From a virus, in IMG/VR virus record IMGVR_UViG_3300035633_000036, positions 1 through 20,259 of that record: 20,259 bases of DNA; one strand, given 5' to 3'. The notes below the pieces were generated by a model. It saw nothing but the letters and a program-made list of their open reading frames with translations. It ran no database searches and was not told the DNA's origin. A program made the translations under genes and the position numbers. Below, piece by piece: positions 4,984 to 13,893 of this stretch (the first letter of the stretch is position 1; each line of letters starts with the position of its first letter).

Positions 4984-7900
4984 TTATATTGTCTCGTCTA
5001 ACCAGTAAGCCCCTAAGTCAGTCATCATAGTTTGTCTGTCAGAGACTCCTACTGATCCTGATATTACTGCTAGCTCGTAAAAGTCTCCAGTCCACTCTAG
5101 AGACTGGTTACCTGTCTCTCCTATCACTAGCCTGGTAGAGTTCGGGTACGTTGTGTCAGCAGCAGTGAAGGTATCAGCTGCTACTGTGTCATCATTATGG
5201 TATAGATCTCCGTTGCTGTGGTCAATAAAGAGAACGTGTAGCCCTCCTTCTGGAGATCCGTTACCCGCTGCTCCGTCATAGACATTGTTAACACTATCAA
5301 CCCTGTAGTGCCAGTCATCCGGATTAGTACCGAGGTTCCATCTAGCATACGGGCTACTATGTGACCCGTCTACGTGAGGTACTGCTACTATGTAGTCATT
5401 AGTTGAGTCTCTCTGTCCTCCCATTACCAGGAAGAAGTTAGGCCGTGCAATCATATACGGACGGGTAGTACCCGCTATCGTATCCTGCAGAGCTTCGTCA
5501 TTAGCTCCTTGAGAGTTGAAGCGTATATAAGCACGTCCAGTAGGAGACATATTGTAGTAGAGTCTAGGCTGGTCTCCTACTACTGAAGGCTCCAGGTTAG
5601 CTCCGTTGCCTGACTGGTCATAGAGCCTGACTACTCGTGCTTGACCCTTCACAAAGAATGGAGCTAGGTTGCCGTCTGGATCTGCCCCTACGTCTTGCTC
5701 TGAGTCATCAAAGGTATCACGTATACGAACGAGAGCCCCAGCGTAGGTAGATACCATTTTACGGAGGCCCCACGCTCCCTCTACCGTTGTTCCTGTGAAG
5801 CTATCGTACTTAGCCGCTGTAGTAGGGCTCGGGTCATGATACTTCAAGGAGGCATTATCAAAGGCTACCCCAGCGTCAGAAGCTATCAACTTCACTCGTA
5901 CTATAGTAGCATCCGTCCGGAGAGGTAGAGGTATCTCTAGTCTATCCCACTTTGCATACGGACTAGCCTCTAGAGGTGTTGTGATCGTATCGAGCGCTCC
6001 CCCTCCATCTCGTAGCTCTACTTCCAGCTGCCCCGTGATACCGTCAACTAGGTTGCCCTTGTAGACACTAACTAGAGCCTGCTTACCTGACCGTGCACCT
6101 ATAGTCCAGTCCTGACGTAGCTCGTGATTACCGCTGCCCTGAGTCTCCGCATGATCCTGGTCAAACATAGACCCGAGGACTCGTACAGGGTCAAGCGGGT
6201 AGTCTGTCTGTTCGTCATCCCAGCTACCGTCCTGCACACTCCAGGAACCAGGGAAGGCCCCTTCAAAGTCTCCGTCACTGAGCTGCTCAACTGAGAGGTT
6301 CTGGTAGCTTGCGTAGAAGAACTCGAAGAAGTCCTTAGTATGACTTGCCACACTGAAGGGACTATCTCTATAGGACTCTACCTCTATCACTGCTACTCCG
6401 TGTCCCTCTAGACCTGTGAGCGTAGCAATAGGGTTCGGGGCTGGGCCTGGTTCCCACGAGGCAATAGCTGTGACCTCGTCTAGTTCCCAGCCGTCAAGCG
6501 TCATCCGGAGGTTATACGTTGTGTCAGGGCTAGTCTCCGTCTGGTCTCCTGAGTCTCCTAACAGTACTACTTGATCTGGGCTAGTCCTGTTACGCTCGTT
6601 AGCCTCCGTCCACTCTATGTCATTGACTCCGATTACCTCAAAAGGAGCCCTACCCTCATTAGACCCGTCTCCTACTTGTATGAGATCCGGAGGAAGAGGA
6701 CGCTTGTAGCGTCTGTTGAGTACGATAGTACCAGCCGCTACGTCTGGATCATCAAAGTCTTGACCGTCCTCGTCAGAGAAGCTAAGAGCTTTCCACCACT
6801 GAGTACCTACGTCCGGCTTAGCGTCAGCACATAACCAGTCAATACTATTAAGCAGGAAGACAGTATCTCCGGCTACGTGGTCTTCAAAGGTTGTGTCAAG
6901 TAGTGCTCTGTGGATATTGAGTAACTCGAACTGCTCAGGCTCTCCACCTAACGAGTTGAAGTCTTCATAAGCAAAGATCTCTCCATTGATAACTATAAGG
7001 CCTTGTCCCTCGTTCCTGATATTGTTCTGATCTCCGTTAATGTCACGGAAGATAACACTACTGCCAAAGCCCCAGTATCTGTAGCCTGTGACTGCAGGAG
7101 GTAGAGGATCTTCTACTATAATCTTGTCAATTCTGCCAGAGGGTAGGCCTTGATTGAAGGGAATAGCTGTGACGAGCTTAGCGCTCTCCGTGTACCTCTG
7201 GTAGTTAGGATCTACTACAAGGTTATTCTGGAAGTTATCATTAGAGGTAACGAAGTCGTACCGTATCATAAACTCAGGAGAACGACAGAGAGCCCAGATC
7301 CAGCCTGAGTCCTCCGGAGGAGTAAAGTTATTGATCTGCTGTATAACCCAGTACGGAGTCTCAAAGATATTGTAGTCTTCAATCTCTACCGCGTCTCTCT
7401 CTATGGGATTCCACAGGGTATCCTCTGAGGTGAAGAGTGCATTAGCAGCAGCAAAGCGGTCTTGTAGACACTCCATTACTACCTTACCCTGCACTAGCTC
7501 CCCGAGGTCAAAGCGCTGAACTCTCATGACTACTTGACTGAGTCCGTACTCACTCCAGTTAAGCACGAACGGGGAACCAGGCCGGAGCTGTGCTGCCTGT
7601 CTGTTAGCTCGTATCGTTGCACGGAAAAGAGGTACGCTAACCTGTGAGAGTTCTCTTGCAGAGAGAGCAACCGCTAACCCTGGAACAGTCACACCAGGGA
7701 AGGATACAGTAGTACTACGTACTCTGCCTTGTATGTGGATATTTGCCATATCCTGAGACAGAGCAGCTGCCTCCTCGTACTTCTTCGTCCTCCAGGAGAA
7801 CTTGACTCGTACCTGGTTCATAGTCTCTGCCCAGCTCGTACGAGTGAAGTTCTCTACCTCCTCAATGTTACTCTCGTCAAAAACTGGGAGATTACCTACT

Positions 7901-8838
7901 ACGTAGTCCTCTCGGATGAGAGCTACTACCAGCTTGCCCGTAACAGGATCTTGATACAGGATACCGTCTACCTGCCTGAGTACCTCCTCTATGATATCTT
8001 TACCTGTGTTAGTTGACTGAACAGCTATGCTCATACCGTTCTGCTCATCATAGAGTGTCTGAGCTACGTTATGGAAGGAGGTAGTATCAATGTCCGAAGG
8101 GTCTACCCCTAACCCGTTCCACTCCTCAACGAGAGCACTGTAGAGAACCTCCATAGGGTTGAGGTCATCTCCTATAATCTGTATACCCAGACCGTCAAGC
8201 CCGAGGTTATCAGGGTACCTCTCTACCTCGAAGCTCATAGGCCGTAGCTGTGCAGAGGTGCCTATATAAGGCCTCCTAAAGACTACGTGACACGTACCAG
8301 GCATAGCGGGGAAGTCTGCCCCGAGTCTAGCTACCATGTAAGCGTCACGTCCTACCGGAGTGTCCTCACCCGTGTACCAGTAGAATGTACCTACGAAGCC
8401 TCCTCCCTTATTCCTTCCTCCGAATAGGCTACCTCTGTTGATCGTACCCGAGCCTCCGTCACCTACTCCGAGAGTGGAGAAGTATACAGCCTTCTTCTCT
8501 ATCCAGATCCTTTTTAGCTTCACACCAGGCCCCGAGCACAGCGCAAAGTGGAACCCTACGTAATAGTTATGACCCTTCGTTACTGTCTCTTCACTGAACC
8601 AGCCCGTTTTTACTTCCTCAGTGATAGCCGTTGACCCGAAGTGTCCGTACCAGATCGTATTAGGGGCCTGCAGTCTGACACGTCCGTAGACCACAGGAAT
8701 AGGTGAGCCTTCGTCATTACGAGGGAAGCGTATATCTCCTAGCTTTTCTGGTCTAGCGTTCTCAATGTTAGGCTTAGGAGTGAGAAGCACTGACAGAAAG
8801 AAGCTTGCTGCAAAGAGTAGTAGCGTGAACCAGATCAT
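4984..8838 (-). CDS. J-like tail tip/host specificity protein with C-terminal lectin-like domains
   Basis: This is the largest gene in the window (1284 residues). Residues 1-20 are strongly hydrophobic. Residues 30-65 (RFPRNDEGSPIPVVYGRVRL and on to IWYG) match the N-terminus of J-like and gene-transfer-agent-like tail proteins, which close the tail tip and contact the receptor. The central part (about 200-500) fits the conserved tip-attachment core. Residues about 850-1001 look like a CBM4_9-type beta-sandwich. Residues about 1020-1282 resemble the arabinofuranosidase-like concanavalin fold, with AWGLRKMVSTYAGALVRIR and RLYDQSGNGANL (1071-1082). These C-terminal domains probably bind surface carbohydrate. 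I cannot confirm catalytic residues. The ATG overlaps the hub TGA as ATGA. Confidence 0.85.
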   Translation of the reverse strand: MIWFTLLLFAASFFLSVLLTPKPNIENARPEKLGDIRFPRNDEGSPIPVVYGRVRLQAPNTIWYGHFGSTAITEEVKTGWFSEETVTKGHNYYVGFHFALCSGPGVKLKRIWIEKKAVYFSTLGVGDGGSGTINRGSLFGGRNKGGGFVGTFYWYTGEDTPVGRDAYMVARLGADFPAMPGTCHVVFRRPYIGTSAQLRPMSFEVERYPDNLGLDGLGIQIIGDDLNPMEVLYSALVEEWNGLGVDPSDIDTTSFHNVAQTLYDEQNGMSIAVQSTNTGKDIIEEVLRQVDGILYQDPVTGKLVVALIREDYVVGNLPVFDESNIEEVENFTRTSWAETMNQVRVKFSWRTKKYEEAAALSQDMANIHIQGRVRSTTVSFPGVTVPGLAVALSARELSQVSVPLFRATIRANRQAAQLRPGSPFVLNWSEYGLSQVVMRVQRFDLGELVQGKVVMECLQDRFAAANALFTSEDTLWNPIERDAVEIEDYNIFETPYWVIQQINNFTPPEDSGWIWALCRSPEFMIRYDFVTSNDNFQNNLVVDPNYQRYTESAKLVTAIPFNQGLPSGRIDKIIVEDPLPPAVTGYRYWGFGSSVIFRDINGDQNNIRNEGQGLIVINGEIFAYEDFNSLGGEPEQFELLNIHRALLDTTFEDHVAGDTVFLLNSIDWLCADAKPDVGTQWWKALSFSDEDGQDFDDPDVAAGTIVLNRRYKRPLPPDLIQVGDGSNEGRAPFEVIGVNDIEWTEANERNRTSPDQVVLLGDSGDQTETSPDTTYNLRMTLDGWELDEVTAIASWEPGPAPNPIATLTGLEGHGVAVIEVESYRDSPFSVASHTKDFFEFFYASYQNLSVEQLSDGDFEGAFPGSWSVQDGSWDDEQTDYPLDPVRVLGSMFDQDHAETQGSGNHELRQDWTIGARSGKQALVSVYKGNLVDGITGQLEVELRDGGGALDTITTPLEASPYAKWDRLEIPLPLRTDATIVRVKLIASDAGVAFDNASLKYHDPSPTTAAKYDSFTGTTVEGAWGLRKMVSTYAGALVRIRDTFDDSEQDVGADPDGNLAPFFVKGQARVVRLYDQSGNGANLEPSVVGDQPRLYYNMSPTGRAYIRFNSQGANDEALQDTIAGTTRPYMIARPNFFLVMGGQRDSTNDYIVAVPHVDGSHSSPYARWNLGTNPDDWHYRVDSVNNVYDGAAGNGSPEGGLHVLFIDHSNGDLYHNDDTVAADTFTAADTTYPNSTRLVIGETGNQSLEWTGDFYELAVISGSVGVSDRQTMMTDLGAYWLDETI

Positions 8839-9650
8839 AACGAGAACCTGAACGGGTTGTCTGCCGGAACGAACGGGAACCCGCCATAGTTAAGAGAATT
8901 ATTGAACTTGTTTATACACGTCTGGTAGCCGTGGTCACAGCCTGCAAAGAGTTCTACTGTGTCACCTACCTGAGCATTGAAGAATGGGAACGAGACGGTT
9001 ACGAGATCTGCTACGTTGTCTACTATTGTTCTACGCTCGTTCCTCGTAGTATTGTACATCTCTCCGGCTCGTAGGTACTCGTCTACGAAGCCGTCATCTG
9101 CTACCTCTATCTCTGTGTCACTAGTGATACCTACTATGGTAGTGACCTGCTTATAGGAGGCAGGGTCTACTTTGCAGCGTGCATCATAGAGAACGTGGTT
9201 ACATGGGTTGTGAAAGTAAGCATTAGGTAGCTCCCCCTGCAGTGCTACTGTGAAGACACTAGGTACCTGTATCTTAGTGAGCTTGCCCGAGGTAGAGAAG
9301 CTCGTAACAGGCCCCTTCCAGATAACTGCAAAGTCTACAGCTGGGTTCGTGCCTCTGTGATACCGGACTACTTCAAGTACCAGCTGGGGAGGAGTGATAC
9401 CGTAGCCGTAGTCCCTCACTAGCTGCAGATCCGAGGGTACTTCTAGCTCAAGGTCTAGGCTGTCATCATTCTGACTACCCGAGCGTATAGCGTTCCTCTT
9501 GATAGGGACTGCAGTATAGAGGTTACCTGCTATGGTCTCGTCTTGATCTGCACTGGTATAGTAGTAGTTATCGTACGTTCCTGTGAACTTGTACCCTTCT
9601 ACTGGTGCAGCATCATGAGCACTGTCCTCTGTGTCTGTGTATGTGCTCAC
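8835..9650 (-). CDS. Tail hub protein, lambda gpL/BR0599 (DUF2163) family, probable Fe-S cluster
   Basis: The 271-residue protein ends with the signature of this family: GCDHGYQTCINKFNN then NYGGFPFVP. Its only four cysteines are Cys150 and Cys159 (C-x8-C) and Cys238 and Cys245 (C-x6-C). Lambda gpL and relatives use four conserved C-terminal cysteines to hold a [4Fe-4S] cluster, and the hub of the Rhodobacter gene transfer agent is related. About 78 residues separate the two pairs, enough for an inserted small beta domain (160-237). The hub links the distal tail ring to the tip protein. The GTG start overlaps the previous TGA as GTGA, and its stop overlaps the tip protein ATG, so all three tail-tip genes are coupled or nearly so. 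Confidence 0.85.
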   Translation of the reverse strand: MSTYTDTEDSAHDAAPVEGYKFTGTYDNYYYTSADQDETIAGNLYTAVPIKRNAIRSGSQNDDSLDLELEVPSDLQLVRDYGYGITPPQLVLEVVRYHRGTNPAVDFAVIWKGPVTSFSTSGKLTKIQVPSVFTVALQGELPNAYFHNPCNHVLYDARCKVDPASYKQVTTIVGITSDTEIEVADDGFVDEYLRAGEMYNTTRNERRTIVDNVADLVTVSFPFFNAQVGDTVELFAGCDHGYQTCINKFNNSLNYGGFPFVPADNPFRFSL

Positions 9651-11446
9651 TCGTCCACCGTCCTTATAGCTCCCTCAAGTATTGTGTACATAGTAAAGTG
9701 AGTCAACGTGAAAGTATCGGACGCAAAGCGTACCTTATTAACGTACTCTATCTCGAATCCTACAGACCACTCGGGGAGAAGAGGTAGAGCAACGTCTAAC
9801 GTCAACCGCGTTGTTCCTCCTGGTAAGTCTTCCGCGTCAACAGCCTTCCTGTAGATCTGATCTCCATTAGGGTTCGTGAAGCGGAACCTTTTGTACGTAT
9901 CATGAGAGTAGTACTGAGATTTGTAGTTAGTGCTCGTGATATCTATTGTAGGATCTCCCCCGTTAGGAGTACCTGCTAAGAAGAGATCCTGTCTCCACGT
10001 AGGCATAAGGAAGGGCTCACGCATACCCCATGCTTCTGTAATGAAGTCCCTCCACCAGTCCATCTCTGTAGGGTTAACTATCCTCGGTATGCTCCATCTC
10101 CTACCTCCCTGTACGAAGACGTGTAACCAGTCCGTTCTTTGATCGTGGAGACCTGACTCACTGTCAATTATAAGCGGGTCAATATCGAAGGCCTCAGATA
10201 CTGCAGAGTTTGCTATAGGGCAACGGTCAAGAAGGTTGTACCCGTCATACGTGTTAATGACAGCCTGACTACCTATAGGATATGTGCCTACTCTGCTGAA
10301 CGTAGTACGGAAGTCCTCTGAAAAGACGTTGAACTTTAGCCCTCCTGATACCGTGGTCATATCTATACTCGTACGGTTAGCAAGACGGCAGTTGAAAGCC
10401 GGAGCTATTATGTCTCCGGTATAGAGATCCACTGTCAACGGAGTAGCTGTGTCTGCTCCATCCGTCTGCAGGTCTCCTAGCTGAATGAGGAAGGACTCTT
10501 CAGTACTAGGCCTGAAGATTACTGCTAGCTCATTAGCTCGGAAGTCTGTTCTTGCAGGGTTGAAGTAGATCCTTGACTCAGTTATAAGGCTATTCTGAGT
10601 GAGCCTGGTAGAGTACTGATAGAACGGTATAACTAAGCTGTTGCCTAGCCGGTTGTAGATCCTGTCATACTCTCTCTGTCTCTCTACGTCATCCTCAATG
10701 AGGTAGGAACATTCCAGAGCCCGTCTCGGTTGTCTACGTACTGCAGTCCTCTGCTCTGTGGAGTCATTACCTATAGTGATATCGGTTAACCAGCTCCACG
10801 TCTCACGTACTGGAGTCTCGGGTATAGTTTTGATCCAGTCACTAACAACAGTCTCAAAGAGGAAGACTCCTTGTCCCTCATCAAAGTTGAAGAGGTACGT
10901 TGCACTAATCTGGTTAGGAGCAGAAGGAGTGATCTGCAGGTTAACTACGATCTCCTCCACAGGGAAGAAAGCCCGAGGAGGAGTGAGGTCTAGAGTGAGT
11001 CCGTCCTGTCCGCTCCCTCCTATACTATTGAGCGTGTTGTCATCCGTGTAGGCCTGCCAGAGAGTGAAGGGAATATCAGTGTTAAGCTCGGGGTTCTGGG
11101 GCCTCAGGAACTCAGGTATACACCAGATACGCCAGTACACGTCACCTACGTAGAACTCGTAGAGGCCTGTACCTGCAGTAGCACTAGGTAGAATAGGAGC
11201 AGGAGGAGCGTTAGGAACAGTGCCTAGCATCTCCGGAGCTATGCTAGCTTCAGGGAACTTAGGCAGATCTGCTCGGGGTAATGGAGGAGTACCAGGTAGA
11301 GCCCACAGGAACCAGGTTACGTCATCCTCGTACGTAATACCCAGCCGGTAGGATAGCTTCTCATCTACGTAGAAGTCCTCAGTAAAGTTGACTGTGTACG
11401 TAGTGATCCTGTCAGCGGTAGCTATATGTACATTAGAGCTTGCCAT
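9647..11446 (-). CDS. Distal tail protein with two Dit-like modules
   Basis: The 599-residue protein sits where the distal tail (gpM/DUF2460-like) protein belongs, directly before the hub. Its C-terminal 180 residues have the typical order: DQRTDW (435-440), then RRWSIPRIVNPTEMDWWRDF, EPFLMPTWRQDLFLAG and a long beta domain. Residues about 216-370 show the same order in weaker form: EQRTAV (231-236), QPRRALECSYLIEDDVERQ, NSLVIPFYQYSTRL and another beta domain. I infer an internal duplication. The first 210 residues look like an added domain (Pro-rich at 51-90). Single-module distal tail proteins are usually about 200-250 residues, so this one is large. The ATG lies six bases after the previous stop with only a weak ribosome binding site. 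Confidence 0.72.
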   Translation of the reverse strand: MASSNVHIATADRITTYTVNFTEDFYVDEKLSYRLGITYEDDVTWFLWALPGTPPLPRADLPKFPEASIAPEMLGTVPNAPPAPILPSATAGTGLYEFYVGDVYWRIWCIPEFLRPQNPELNTDIPFTLWQAYTDDNTLNSIGGSGQDGLTLDLTPPRAFFPVEEIVVNLQITPSAPNQISATYLFNFDEGQGVFLFETVVSDWIKTIPETPVRETWSWLTDITIGNDSTEQRTAVRRQPRRALECSYLIEDDVERQREYDRIYNRLGNSLVIPFYQYSTRLTQNSLITESRIYFNPARTDFRANELAVIFRPSTEESFLIQLGDLQTDGADTATPLTVDLYTGDIIAPAFNCRLANRTSIDMTTVSGGLKFNVFSEDFRTTFSRVGTYPIGSQAVINTYDGYNLLDRCPIANSAVSEAFDIDPLIIDSESGLHDQRTDWLHVFVQGGRRWSIPRIVNPTEMDWWRDFITEAWGMREPFLMPTWRQDLFLAGTPNGGDPTIDITSTNYKSQYYSHDTYKRFRFTNPNGDQIYRKAVDAEDLPGGTTRLTLDVALPLLPEWSVGFEIEYVNKVRFASDTFTLTHFTMYTILEGAIRTVDE

Positions 11447-11452
11447 TACCCA

Positions 11453-11923
11453 CTACGGTAGCTCAATAGGTATGAGCCCCGTACCAAAGTTAGCCTTGAA
11501 GCGTACCTGTAGAGAGTCATACTCGGAGGGGCTCAGAGGTAACGTAGGGGTTGTAGGAAAGTTCCTTACCTGATATGCTCCTCCTGTGTTGCCGTCCCAG
11601 ACAGACTCTCCCTTACTGACTGCACCTACCCATAGACTCACACGGAGCTGAGGATTATTAGAAGGCCCTCCTCCTACGTTGAGTCCTTTGTAATACAGCT
11701 GCATAGTAACAAGTGTAGCCTCGTCCATATTACCAGGAGCGTCTGCAGGGTAGGAGTGTTGATCTCTGGGAATGAAGCTACAGACCCCGAGTATACGGTT
11801 AGTAGTCTCTTTGCTTCCCATTCCCTCATTGATCTTATCGTAATGAGCAGATCCAGCTCCGTACTCGTCCCACTCAAGAGGAGAGGAGTCACCAGAGGGT
11901 AGACTTGTAATATCAGGACTCAA
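11453..11923 (-). CDS. Hypothetical tail-region protein
   Basis: The 156-residue protein is probably beta-rich, with Gly, Ser and Pro throughout, one cysteine (in RILGVCSF) and no membrane segment. I do not recognise it. The TTG start is preferred because GGAGGT ends six bases upstream and the start forms a TTGA overlap with the previous stop. It lies between the paralog pair and the distal tail protein, a place where small virion proteins or tail fibre components would be expected. Structural role is inferred only from position. Confidence 0.65.
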   Translation of the reverse strand: MSPDITSLPSGDSSPLEWDEYGAGSAHYDKINEGMGSKETTNRILGVCSFIPRDQHSYPADAPGNMDEATLVTMQLYYKGLNVGGGPSNNPQLRVSLWVGAVSKGESVWDGNTGGAYQVRNFPTTPTLPLSPSEYDSLQVRFKANFGTGLIPIELP

Positions 11924-12234
11924 GGCATACCTCCGGCTAAGTCCGAAGGGTCTACTACATGATGGACAATTATATCTACGTTGAACTGACTAGCAGGGTC
12001 ACGAGGCCCCGTACCCTCTCCCACTGTAATAAGTGAGACGTGGAAGTATGTAGTATCAGCTGCACCAGGCCCCTCCATAGGGAACTCTACGTCATCTGCT
12101 TCTACAAACTGCACATTAGGATTAGCTAGAGCGTTAGCAATCTTCTGCAGACCAGCAGCTATCTTGTCACACCTTCCCCGCGTATTAGGGTTCGGCTTCC
12201 CTCCGTAGTTTACTATTGACATTCTTAGTGGCAT
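11920..12234 (-). CDS. Hypothetical tail-region protein
   Basis: The 104-residue protein has a helical N-terminal half (CDKIAAGLQKIANALANPNV) followed by a stretch with beta character that holds several histidines (FHVSLITVG, NVDIIVHHVV). I do not recognise the family. The ATG follows AGGAGG and overlaps the TAA of the previous gene as TAATG. Its TGA overlaps the next start as TTGA. The tight coupling on both sides says it is a real member of the tail operon, but gives no function. Confidence 0.65.
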   Translation of the reverse strand: MPLRMSIVNYGGKPNPNTRGRCDKIAAGLQKIANALANPNVQFVEADDVEFPMEGPGAADTTYFHVSLITVGEGTGPRDPASQFNVDIIVHHVVDPSDLAGGMP

Positions 12235-12587
12235 TACTCAGGCCTCCTGAACGGACGTACCCCTAGTCCCTGCTTCTCAGCTCCGGTCAGTGCTTGTGTC
12301 TCGTTGAGTCTTCGTACGATCTCTCGGAGTATACCGGCTTGCTCCTTCCGAACCTCTAGAGGCTCCTCGTAATGGTTCCCTCCAGGAGCCGGAAGAAGAC
12401 GAACCCAAGCACACAGCCACAGAGACTCAATACGGGGCAGATCCACTCCCACGAAGAACGGGTAGAAGTCAGAAGGGTACTCGTAGTCCTCCTCAAGAGG
12501 ATAGCCCCTCTCTACTTCTCCCATAGTAGGGTAACCCTGCAGCTTAATGTGCATAGTTACCTTTTTACGTTCCATATCTGTTATCAC
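12234..12587 (-). CDS. Hypothetical tail-region protein
   Basis: The 117-residue protein has a Tyr/Pro/Glu-rich first half and a helical, charged C-terminal half (EVRKEQAGILREIVRRLNE). The family is not recognised. Two starts are possible: GTG at 12587, which overlaps the previous TGA as GTGA and has AAGAGGG upstream, or ATG at 12575 (MERKKVTMHIKL), which lacks a ribosome binding site. I prefer the GTG because the overlap pattern is used repeatedly in this operon. No membrane segment or catalytic motif is visible. Confidence 0.62.
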   Translation of the reverse strand: MITDMERKKVTMHIKLQGYPTMGEVERGYPLEEDYEYPSDFYPFFVGVDLPRIESLWLCAWVRLLPAPGGNHYEEPLEVRKEQAGILREIVRRLNETQALTGAEKQGLGVRPFRRPE

Positions 12588-12811
12588 AGATCAGCCCTCT
12601 TCTTGATACTCCACTCGTCAAAAGCATCTGCCTGAGCCCGTGCTGCTTCTGATATTGCAGGGTCTCCCTCGTGCAGTTCGTTGAGCGCTGCATAGTACCT
12701 GATAACAGCAGCTGCACACTGGTCTTGAGCACGAAGCAAGAAGACCGGCTCTTCTTCCGGTACCTTCTTTGCAAGTGCTTTACCTTCGTAGTCATCTCTT
12801 CCGAACTTCAT
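12584..12811 (-). CDS. Small helical phage protein
   Basis: The 75-residue, mostly helical protein has the core EEEPVFLLRAQDQCAAAVIR and ends with a DEWSIKKRADL-type tail. Similar short proteins with an ExPVFLLRAxD core occur in many tail operons as far as I recall, but their role is not known to me. The ATG follows GTAGGAGG at about four bases. Its TGA overlaps the GTG of the next gene. The gene is real by its ribosome binding site and coupling. Function is unassigned. Confidence 0.68.
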   Translation of the reverse strand: MKFGRDDYEGKALAKKVPEEEPVFLLRAQDQCAAAVIRYYAALNELHEGDPAISEAARAQADAFDEWSIKKRADL

Positions 12812-12819
12812 AAGACCTC

Positions 12820-13893
12820 CTACGTGTTCTTCTTGTACGCTAGTCCGTACTCAATAGTGTTAACGAGGTCTACCGGATCTGACCCGCTGACAGTATTATC
12901 TCTCAGGCCCTTACGCTTGAATGGGAAGATTACCCACTCCTCACTACCATACGTGAGCACGGTACCAGGGGCTACGTCATCAATACGAGCGTACCTAACA
13001 CCAGGAAGTACCCCTAGCATAATGTGACTCCTCGGGCTCCCTGTATCTCTGAAGAGCATAGGAAGAGCCCACATAACGGTACCTCCGGTAGTAGGCTGGT
13101 TATATGAAGGGAGAGTAAAGTCAAGTATCCTACCCTGACTCGGAGGGTTCCAGTGGTCTTCATCCTCCCAGTCTCTCTTCATTACAGTAGTAAGTTGACT
13201 ACCATTGAAGGGTAGACCGTTCGGGCTCACGTCCTGGAAGCCTGTAGGTAGTACAGGGTCTGACACACTATGAGGTATGAAGACCTGTCCTTCTTCGTCA
13301 TCTCCCCAGTAGTACCCACAGTTATGATTGTCACTAGCAGGGTTGTTATTAGTAAAGGAACTGAGCCACCACTCCCACCACATAGAACAACAGAAAGCAC
13401 ATTCAGCATGAGTCTGACCTACAGGGTCAATGATACCTACGCTGAAGTGAGAGTAACGCTCACCAGCTGTCTGTACTACCATGTGGATATACTCAACGTC
13501 TCCTGCTCCACCAGAGAAGAACCACACATTAATAAAAGGAGGCTCCCCTAGATCATTGCAGCGTACGCGGTCATTATCCGTCTCAGTGGTTACGATAGAG
13601 TCAGGGTGATCGTGGTACTGATAAGGAGGCCCCGAGTCAAGACTACTAGAGAGAGCTGCACTCGTGTAGCCGTCAGTCTCTCCGGCTTTGTCTATATTGA
13701 GGTCTGCTGTACGTGTACCCATTGCCAGATGACAGTTACTGACCTCCATAGCTATTTGACGGATCTCAGGAGGCCCTACTATAGTTACCTCGTTATACTC
13801 CCCTGTCCAGGCTCCGTCTGTTACCGTACCGAAGGTATAGAGCTTGTCTAACAGGTCTGATACGTCAGTAGCACTTGTGTTCTGATAGGCCAT
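12820..13893 (-). CDS. Virion protein, paralog 2 of a tandem pair
   Basis: The 357-residue protein is similar in plan to its upstream neighbour (13896-14858). Both start with MAxxxxTAxD or SATD followed by DLLxxL and a Gly-Thr-Trp or Gly-Ala-Trp motif near residue 24. Both have a central hydrophobic beta region ending in a xxxGFFxP or xxVGIIDP motif, and a C-terminal part with a VRYARIDDVAPGTVLTYGSE-like segment before an aromatic strand. This copy has a Cys/His-rich middle (HAECAFCCSMWWEWW and nearby His/Cys) that the other lacks, which may bind metal. A GGAGGAGG ribosome binding site precedes the ATG. Position after the tape measure suggests a tail-tip or tail-fibre-associated protein; no direct function is known to me. 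Confidence 0.7.
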   Translation of the reverse strand: MAYQNTSATDVSDLLDKLYTFGTVTDGAWTGEYNEVTIVGPPEIRQIAMEVSNCHLAMGTRTADLNIDKAGETDGYTSAALSSSLDSGPPYQYHDHPDSIVTTETDNDRVRCNDLGEPPFINVWFFSGGAGDVEYIHMVVQTAGERYSHFSVGIIDPVGQTHAECAFCCSMWWEWWLSSFTNNNPASDNHNCGYYWGDDEEGQVFIPHSVSDPVLPTGFQDVSPNGLPFNGSQLTTVMKRDWEDEDHWNPPSQGRILDFTLPSYNQPTTGGTVMWALPMLFRDTGSPRSHIMLGVLPGVRYARIDDVAPGTVLTYGSEEWVIFPFKRKGLRDNTVSGSDPVDLVNTIEYGLAYKKNT

